NCBI RefSeq assembly: GCF_002760435.1
Contig: NZ_AUUU01000048.1
Coordinates: 1-64,000, forward strand
Direction of reading: 5' to 3'
DNA from: Clostridium sp. LS
GTDB taxonomy: Bacteria; Bacillota; Clostridia; Clostridiales; Clostridiaceae
DNA: 64,000 bases
The first letter of the stretch is position 1. Every line of letters begins with the position of its first letter. Below are positions 59,200 to 64,000 of the stretch, one piece after another. The translations under genes were made by a program, and so were the position numbers. The notes beneath the pieces are model-generated. The model was not told the DNA's origin and searched no databases. It saw nothing but the letters and a program-made list of their open reading frames with translations.

Positions 59200-60237
59200 A
59201 TGGAGTATATTAATGAAATTAATATTAATGAAGCTGTAATTCATGTGCTAGATAGCAATGGAGAAGAAGCAATATTAAATGAATACAGTTTGGAATTAGA
59301 CGAAGATACTTATATGTTTTTATACAAGCATATTGAAAAGTGTTTAAAAGATGAAGAGCTTAGATATGCAAAATTCAATCAAGAAAGAAGTATGGTTAAA
59401 GAAGTAACTCAAGATTATCTAAAAGGAATAGATAAAGATCTAATAAATTCATCCAAAGAGTTAGCTAAGCAATTATTCATGATAATGTTAGGCAATGTAA
59501 ATATTCCAAGTGCTGATTTAATAGTTGCATCAATAACTACAGATCAAGGCCCTATGGTTGCAATACTTAAATTAGATTATGTTAAGAACTTTACTCATGA
59601 AGTCCAATTCATAGATAAAAAAGTAGGAGTTGGAATTGTACCACAAGCAGCAGGACTTCCGGGCAGAGGACAAAAAATACAAAAGGCTGCATTCATTAAA
59701 CCAATTAGAGAAGATGAAAGATACAATTTAATGGTTTTAGATAAGCAAAAAAGTAGTAAGGAAGATGAATATGGAGCCAATTATTTTATAAATACATTTT
59801 TAGGTGCAAGCATAGTAACTAATGAAAGAGATATGACTAAAACTTTTGTAAAGGCAGCTGAGAACTGGACCAGAAAAAATATTACGGATGATGCAGTAAA
59901 AGCCGAAGAGATTAGAAGTACTATAAAAACTAAGTTAAAAGAAGAAGATACAATAAATATAAATGAATTTTCAGAGATATTGTTTGAAGAAGATCCACAA
60001 ATGGGAGAAGATTTTTCAAGTTATATAAAACAACAAGGATTAAACGATGAGGTGTTAGTGGACAAGACTTGGGTAGAAAAGAAACTAAAGAGGACAAGGC
60101 TTAATATAGATAAGCAGATAGATTTATACATCAATGAAGATGCTTATCATGATTCTAGCAAATTTGAAATAGTACCCAATGGTGATGGATCCATAAACAT
60201 GATAATAAAGAATGTTATTAATTATATAGAAAAATAA
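59200..60237 (+). CDS. NdpA/YejK-like nucleoid-associated protein
   Basis: 345 residues after GGAGGG. IVASITTDQGPMVAILKLDY, VGVGIVPQAAGLPGRGQKIQ, FLGASIVTNERDMTKTFVKA match the 37-kDa nucleoid-associated family. Binds DNA and may organise or shield the phage genome. Such a gene in a phage early region is uncommon. Confidence 0.82.
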   Translation: MEYINEININEAVIHVLDSNGEEAILNEYSLELDEDTYMFLYKHIEKCLKDEELRYAKFNQERSMVKEVTQDYLKGIDKDLINSSKELAKQLFMIMLGNVNIPSADLIVASITTDQGPMVAILKLDYVKNFTHEVQFIDKKVGVGIVPQAAGLPGRGQKIQKAAFIKPIREDERYNLMVLDKQKSSKEDEYGANYFINTFLGASIVTNERDMTKTFVKAAENWTRKNITDDAVKAEEIRSTIKTKLKEEDTININEFSEILFEEDPQMGEDFSSYIKQQGLNDEVLVDKTWVEKKLKRTRLNIDKQIDLYINEDAYHDSSKFEIVPNGDGSINMIIKNVINYIEK

Positions 60238-60266
60238 CCATATAACTTAAAGGAGTTGAGAAATGA

Positions 60267-60590
60267 ATGAGGTTTCTCAAAACAAACAATAAAAATTGGA
60301 AGTTGCTGTGTAAGGGAGAAGTACAAGCCAAGCAATTGGAAATTGATTTCAAGGATGTTGATATAACCATGAAATTTGAAGTGGGACAAAAGATTAAGAT
60401 TGAAAGAGCCGAGGAAGTTGGCAAGAAAAGGCTTAAGTCAAATAAAATTGGAGAGATTGTTGATGTTACAAAAAGAATCATAGTTCTTCAGTATGAAAAT
60501 TACAAAGAAAGCTTAAGCGTAGCAGATTTTCAAAAATATAAAATTTACATTAGAAATAACAACAATTGGGTTAGGTTAAAGATTAAATAA
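60267..60590 (+). CDS. Small phage protein, KOW-like
   Basis: 107 residues, ATG 60267 (AAGGAG at 60250-60255, spacing 11); a better-spaced ATG at 60263 gives only 9 codons. FEVGQKIKIERAEEVGKKRL and GEIVDVTKRIIVLQYENYKE suggest a beta-barrel. Function unknown. Confidence 0.6.
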   Translation: MRFLKTNNKNWKLLCKGEVQAKQLEIDFKDVDITMKFEVGQKIKIERAEEVGKKRLKSNKIGEIVDVTKRIIVLQYENYKESLSVADFQKYKIYIRNNNNWVRLKIK

Positions 60591-60676
60591 AACTAAATAT
60601 GAGAATTCAATTATGTCACTGTACTAAGATTTCATTCTCATATGACAATCATTTGCTAATAAAAGGAGGAAAACAA

Positions 60677-61456
60677 ATGGATAAGCTAATTGTAAAAGGA
60701 ATTAAAAACATTGAAGGAATGGAATTTCATGATATTGAAGGTGGATTTGGTGAAGGTAAAAAAGCAATGTTAGCAAAAGAAATTGCGGAAATTCATAACA
60801 AACCATTAGGGGATATAAACAGAAGGATTAATGATAATATAAAAAGATTTAAAAAAGGGATTGACATTATTGATTTAGCAGGAACAGATTTCGTTATGGA
60901 TTTGAAGCATAACGGAATTTATACTCAAAATGCATTGAATGTAAGCAAAAATATTTACCTTTTATCAGAAAGAGGATATTCAAAATTACTCAAGATTTTA
61001 GAAGATGACACTGCATGGGAACAATATGAAAAAATAGTTGATGGTTATTTTAATATGAGGTCAGGGATCCCTAAAATGTCTAAAGAATTGCAAGCAATAT
61101 TTATGTTAGATGAAAAAACTGAAAAAATAGATGAAAGACTTACTGGATTAGAAAACAACATGACAATAGATCATGGTCAAGCGCGCAATATTAAATTAGC
61201 AGTAGATTTAAAAGTAAGAAAACTATGTTGTGGAAATGAAAGTGCTGCTTATCAAAACAAGAATCTAAGAAGTAAAGTTTATAGATATATCTGGAGGAGC
61301 GTAAAGGATTATTTTAATGTTACAGCCTATCACAATTTATTAAGAAAAGACATTGATAATGTAACTAACTATATAAATAACTTAGGTTTACAAGGGGCTT
61401 TATTAAGAGAAGTCCAAGAAACAAATAATCAAATGTGTTTTAAGCAGGAGGCGTAA
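60677..61456 (+). CDS. ORF6N/ORF6C antirepressor-like protein
   Basis: 259 residues, ATG 60677 with AGGAGG upstream (78 nt of open frame before it lack a start signal). ORF6N DNA-binding part (AKEIAEIHNKPLGDINRRIN, YLLSERGYSKLLKILEDDTA) and ORF6C-like end (VRKLCCGNESAAYQNKNLRS). Antirepressors of this type relieve CI repression, which would suit two repressors without self-cleavage domains. Confidence 0.85.
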   Translation: MDKLIVKGIKNIEGMEFHDIEGGFGEGKKAMLAKEIAEIHNKPLGDINRRINDNIKRFKKGIDIIDLAGTDFVMDLKHNGIYTQNALNVSKNIYLLSERGYSKLLKILEDDTAWEQYEKIVDGYFNMRSGIPKMSKELQAIFMLDEKTEKIDERLTGLENNMTIDHGQARNIKLAVDLKVRKLCCGNESAAYQNKNLRSKVYRYIWRSVKDYFNVTAYHNLLRKDIDNVTNYINNLGLQGALLREVQETNNQMCFKQEA

Positions 61457-61458
61457 TA

Positions 61459-61851
61459 ATGGTAGTAGTAGAAGGAACAATAAAAGGCAAGGCTCGCCCA
61501 AGAGTATTTGGTAAACATGCCATAACTCCAGAAGATACAGTTAACTATGAAAACTGGGTAAAAATTTGCTATCAACAGCAGGACGGAAGATGTATAGATG
61601 GTCCTGTCAAAGCAACAATTAATGTTTATCATAAGGTACCTAAGAGTTATACAAAGAAAAGATTAAAAGCTATAAGAGAAGGTCTGGAATATCCTCAAAA
61701 GAAACCAGATGCAGATAATATAGCAAAGATAATTTTGGATAGCTTGAACAAAATTGCCTTTACTGATGATAGTCAGGTAGTAGAGCTTATAGTTAATAAA
61801 TTATGGACTGAAGATAATGAACGTGTGGAGTTTGAATTGCAAGAAGTTTAA
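61459..61851 (+). CDS. rusA: RusA-family Holliday junction resolvase
   Basis: 130 residues. KARPRVFG, KKPDADNIAKIILDSLNKI (D84, D86) and FTDDSQVVEL are the RusA core. Resolves four-way junctions before packaging. Starts 2 nt after the antirepressor stop. Confidence 0.92.
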   Translation: MVVVEGTIKGKARPRVFGKHAITPEDTVNYENWVKICYQQQDGRCIDGPVKATINVYHKVPKSYTKKRLKAIREGLEYPQKKPDADNIAKIILDSLNKIAFTDDSQVVELIVNKLWTEDNERVEFELQEV

Positions 61852-61874
61852 TTATTCATAAATTAACAGAGTTA

Positions 61875-61915
61875 CAAAGGCGTGGACAATCCAAATTGCA
61901 AGTGTCCAACCTTTG
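61875..61915 (+). other. Stable hairpin before a late-early gene
   Basis: CAAAGG-CG-TGGACA (61875-61888) pairs with TGTCCA-A-CCTTTG (61903-61915); 12 bp with a 2-against-1 bulge. No T-tract follows. Confidence 0.55.
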
Positions 61916-61964
61916 GGAATTCAGAATCACATGACCATCACATAAGAAAGAAGGTTAAAAATAA

Positions 61965-62279
61965 ATGAAAATTAATATAGGAGATTATTTAATAGAATCT
62001 GATTCAATGCAATTTATAGTAAAGGAAAAGAAGATTGTCCAAGATGGAGAGAATAAGGGCAAAGAATATTGGGTTAATGCAGCGTATTGTTGTAAGTTTG
62101 ATGAAGCACTTAGATTTATACCGAATGAAGTTTTAAGAGCTAATGATGACATAGATATCATAATGGATAAATTTAAGCAAATACAGGCAGATATTAAGGC
62201 TATAGCAAATATGCCAGCAATAGAAATAAAAGCAAGTAATGGAGGTATAACTGATGAATCCACAGGAGCTAATGAATAA
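61965..62279 (+). CDS. Phage protein of unknown function
   Basis: 104 residues after GAAGG. KINIGDYLIESDSMQFIVKE, KEYWVNAAYCCKFDEALRFI, helical C-terminus. Similar small proteins lie before late genes in many Firmicutes phages. Overlaps the next gene by 26 nt. Confidence 0.65.
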   Translation: MKINIGDYLIESDSMQFIVKEKKIVQDGENKGKEYWVNAAYCCKFDEALRFIPNEVLRANDDIDIIMDKFKQIQADIKAIANMPAIEIKASNGGITDESTGANE

Positions 62280-62598
62280 ATTAGATACATGTATACTTGC
62301 TTTATCGCAAGGAAATATAGAGCAAAAAAAATTGGGATTAGAAAAAGCTAAAACTGAAAGAGATTATAGAATTAAATATAACCAAAAGATGCTGCAGTTA
62401 AAAATGGACAAGTGCCAGGCAACATTAGTTTCAACTTTAGCTAAAAGTGATCCGGAGGTTTCAGAACTAGCAATGAAAAGAGATATAGCTGAAAGTGCTT
62501 ATTATACATGTATAAGTGCAACAGAGAACTTAAGACTAGAGATTGAGATAATAAGGACAAAATTGGCTTGGCTAAGAGCTGAGTTAAACAATAGTTAG
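62254..62598 (+). CDS. Coiled-coil phage protein
   Basis: 114 residues, overlapping the previous gene by 26 nt (GGAGG at about 62240). Helices throughout (LGLEKAKTERDYRIKYNQKM, TENLRLEIEIIRTKLAWL). Function unknown. Confidence 0.65.
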   Translation: MNPQELMNKLDTCILALSQGNIEQKKLGLEKAKTERDYRIKYNQKMLQLKMDKCQATLVSTLAKSDPEVSELAMKRDIAESAYYTCISATENLRLEIEIIRTKLAWLRAELNNS

Positions 62599-62609
62599 GA
62601 GGATGTTTT

Positions 62610-63035
62610 ATGTACGAAGATATAAAACAAAGGTTAAGGAATTATAAAAAGATATTAGCTAAAAGAAATGAATATGAACTTCAGATAAAAGAATTAGAAG
62701 AGGATATTGGAATTACTGAACCACCCCAGGGCGAAGCTACAGGAAAGACTTATAAAATTAGTAGCGTATCAGAAAATCAGGCAATAGAATTAGCAGAAAA
62801 GAAATTAAGACTTCAAGAATTAATTAACATAAACCAAAAAGAAATAGACCATATACAAAATGCACTTAGTGGATTAAGAGAATGGGAAAGGCAAGCTATA
62901 GAATTAAGATTTGTAGAAGAGCGAAGAATTGAGAGTGTTTGTTATATTATGAATAGGGCAAAAAAAACAATTAATAAATATATAGCGAATGGGTTAAAAG
63001 AAATGCATGAAATATTAAAAGATGATATAGCCTAA
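62610..63035 (+). CDS. ArpU/RinA-like late transcription regulator
   Basis: 141 residues after TAGGAGG. N-terminal coiled coil, then a sigma-region-4-like HTH: LREWERQAIELRFVEERRIE, RAKKTINKYIANGLKEM. Last gene before the late region, the normal position of the regulator that turns on terminase and head genes. Confidence 0.8.
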   Translation: MYEDIKQRLRNYKKILAKRNEYELQIKELEEDIGITEPPQGEATGKTYKISSVSENQAIELAEKKLRLQELININQKEIDHIQNALSGLREWERQAIELRFVEERRIESVCYIMNRAKKTINKYIANGLKEMHEILKDDIA

Positions 63036-63040
63036 AAGTA

Positions 63041-63083
63041 TCCGAAAATTACCCCAAAAATGAGAAAAAATGAGGTTTATAAT
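63041..63083 (+). promoter_or_regulatory. Putative late promoter
   Basis: TATAAT at 63078-63083 without a good -35; upstream, ATTACCCCAAAAATGAG and AAAAATGAGG (63048-63075) are possible binding repeats for the ArpU-like protein. Confidence 0.55.
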
Positions 63084-63095
63084 ATAAGGTGTAAA

Positions 63096-63354
63096 TAATC
63101 CGGCAAAGCGTATACCCAACGCAGTTATTGGATTAAGGTTATGGACAGGCAAGACCGTGTAACCTCTCATAAATTCTCAATGCCCTTTTATAACATAAAA
63201 ATACCTTGTAGAGTTGAAGCCTTAGGTTTATACCTGAGAGATTAGTAGACGATATGAGGTATTTTATTATGCTTATAAGTCAGTAGAAACAAAAAATATA
63301 TTATGAAAGGAAGTGGATCCCTCCATGGCCTTAATATATAGTATCTACTGACTT
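63096..63354 (+). ncRNA. About 260 nt of successive stem-loops, candidate phage RNA
   Basis: Four elements: TAATCC/GGATTA with inner GCGT/ACGC (63096-63135); AGGTTA/TAACCT (63136-63165); AAATACCT/AGGTATTT (63199-63264) enclosing a CTTAGGT/ACCTGAG hairpin; and AAGTCAGTAGA/TCTACTGACTT (63277-63287 with 63344-63354) enclosing TATATT/AATATA and AAGG/CCTT. There is no ORF above 30 codons. Transcribed from the late promoter just ahead. It could be a non-coding RNA, an antitermination site or a packaging (cos/pac) region. Confidence 0.5.
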
Positions 63355-63393
63355 AATTTTCAATTCAATAAAATAGAAAGGAGCAATAAGCAG

Positions 63394-63594
63394 ATGCAAA
63401 GTATTTATTCAGTATTCAAATGCAAAAGAAGAAAATGTGATAGAGAAATGATACTTATAACTGAAGAAGTAATAAAAGCAAAAAGTGAAGGTAAATATTT
63501 GGCCTGTGTTTATTGTGGCTGTAAGGATCCAAAGAAGATAAAGGAAACTGATAGCATAAAAGATTGCTTTAAAAATGATGAGAAGAAAAGGTGA
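63394..63594 (+). CDS. Small zinc-ribbon phage protein
   Basis: 66 residues after AAAGGAG. KCKRRKCDREM and ACVYCGCKDP: two Cys pairs, basic. It may be a Com-like or late regulatory protein. Function unknown. Confidence 0.65.
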   Translation: MQSIYSVFKCKRRKCDREMILITEEVIKAKSEGKYLACVYCGCKDPKKIKETDSIKDCFKNDEKKR

Positions 63595-63648
63595 AAACTA
63601 CTGTTAGAATTATATAAATAGTTATATAATAGTGAACGAGGTGATACT

Positions 63649-63894
63649 ATGGGATTTATAAAAAGACAACCTAAAAGTAATAGTGGTAAAAAAGCTGCCA
63701 ACAAGCAATTTAACCTGCATTTATATCTAATGTTTGCTGGGATAATATGCTTAATCTTAGGATTTAAATTTCATCAATTATTTGAGTTAGCAGTATTTTT
63801 TGAATTATTTGGTTTATCAGTATTGTTTAAAAATTGGAAAAGAATAAATGAGGAATATGAAAAAGGAAAGAAAAACAAGACACTTACTAAATAG
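63649..63894 (+). CDS. Small membrane protein
   Basis: 81 residues after CGAGGTG. Basic N-terminus, two hydrophobic segments (about 25-42 and 46-62: YLMFAGIICLILGF, LAVFFELFGLSVLF), Lys-rich tail. Could be a phage membrane protein; not a typical holin by position. Confidence 0.65.
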   Translation: MGFIKRQPKSNSGKKAANKQFNLHLYLMFAGIICLILGFKFHQLFELAVFFELFGLSVLFKNWKRINEEYEKGKKNKTLTK

Positions 63895-63912
63895 TAGGTG
63901 TTATTTTTATAT
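63880..63912 (+). terminator. Terminator before the terminase gene
   Basis: ACACTTAC (63880-63887) pairs with GTAGGTGT (63894-63901, one G-U), followed by TATTTTTATATTT. The stem includes the stop of the membrane-protein gene. Confidence 0.72.
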
Positions 63913-63960
63913 TTAAAATTATTAGAGCTGAAATGAGAAGGTAGGTGGTGACAATGAAGT

Positions 63961-64000
63961 ATGGCTAGAGCTCCAAATGAAAAATTAATTAAAGCTGAAG
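63961..64000 (+). CDS. Terminase small subunit, first codons
   Basis: ATG 63961 after GGTGGTG; MARAPNEKLIKAE is the start seen in PBSX/XtmA-type small terminases. The gene continues outside the window. Its position after the ArpU-like gene supports this. It would begin the DNA packaging and head genes. Confidence 0.55.
   Translation, partial: MARAPNEKLIKAE

Noticed and set aside
60263-60292. Nine-codon ORF from ATG 60263
   Set aside because: Better spaced from AAGGAG than the chosen start, but too short to be supported; possibly a leader peptide, with no other evidence.

Overview
The window is low-GC, Gram-positive, spore-former DNA and looks like Clostridium sensu stricto (cluster I; I would guess near C. 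beijerinckii, from gene content only). Support: A/T-rich codon use, AGGAGG-type ribosome sites, GTG/TTG starts, a single-chain pyruvate:ferredoxin oxidoreductase, Csp-type germination proteases, the spore protein GerW (YtfJ), a DUF4489 protein, and hairpin-plus-T-tract terminators after most chromosomal genes.

Positions 1 to about 35,950 are host chromosome. In order they hold: the end of a mannose-family PTS IID gene; a hemerythrin operon behind a palindromic FNR/CRP-type site; nifJ (PFOR); a 159-nt inverted-repeat element; two tandem Csp-like subtilases; a FapA/DUF342 gene broken by one in-frame stop; a left-handed beta-helix repeat protein, Fe/Mn superoxide dismutase, pentapeptide-repeat protein, DegV and a short-chain dehydrogenase; an ArsR regulator, MATE exporter and glutathione synthase (gshAB); a DUF4489 spore-type protein; a two-part ThrE exporter; glyA; small membrane proteins; topoisomerase III; two D,D-carboxypeptidases flanking scpA-scpB and a DUF2953/GerW pair.

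From about 35,950 to the right end (continuing past it) lies a temperate phage genome, integrated by a large serine recombinase inside a trmFO-family gene. Only the 3' part of that gene is seen here, 3 nt beyond the integrase stop codon and in the same frame. Order: integrase with a coupled ribbon-helix-helix gene, HNH endonuclease, a regulatory region with three leftward XRE genes and two rightward Cro-like genes forming two separate divergent switches, a Rha-type regulator, a run of very small genes including a Spo0E-type phosphatase, a recombination module (SMC-like ATPase, YqaJ exonuclease, RecT), a replication module (DnaD-like initiator with direct repeats, DnaC-like loader), a sigma-70-like factor, an HNH protein, many small zinc-ribbon proteins, a C5 cytosine methylase, a PAPS-reductase-like PP-loop protein, an NdpA-type nucleoid protein, an ORF6N/ORF6C antirepressor, RusA, an ArpU-like late regulator, a roughly 260-nt region of successive stem-loops, and the first codons of the terminase small subunit.

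The points I consider most worth following are: the doubled immunity switch with three matched 18-bp operators; the prophage Spo0E-type phosphatase, which may link lysogeny to sporulation; the stem-loop region before the terminase; the 159-nt element before the csp genes; the FNR/CRP-like site of the hemerythrin operon; and the trmFO disruption. No tRNA, rRNA or CRISPR array was seen. All family assignments come from reading motifs, without database searches.
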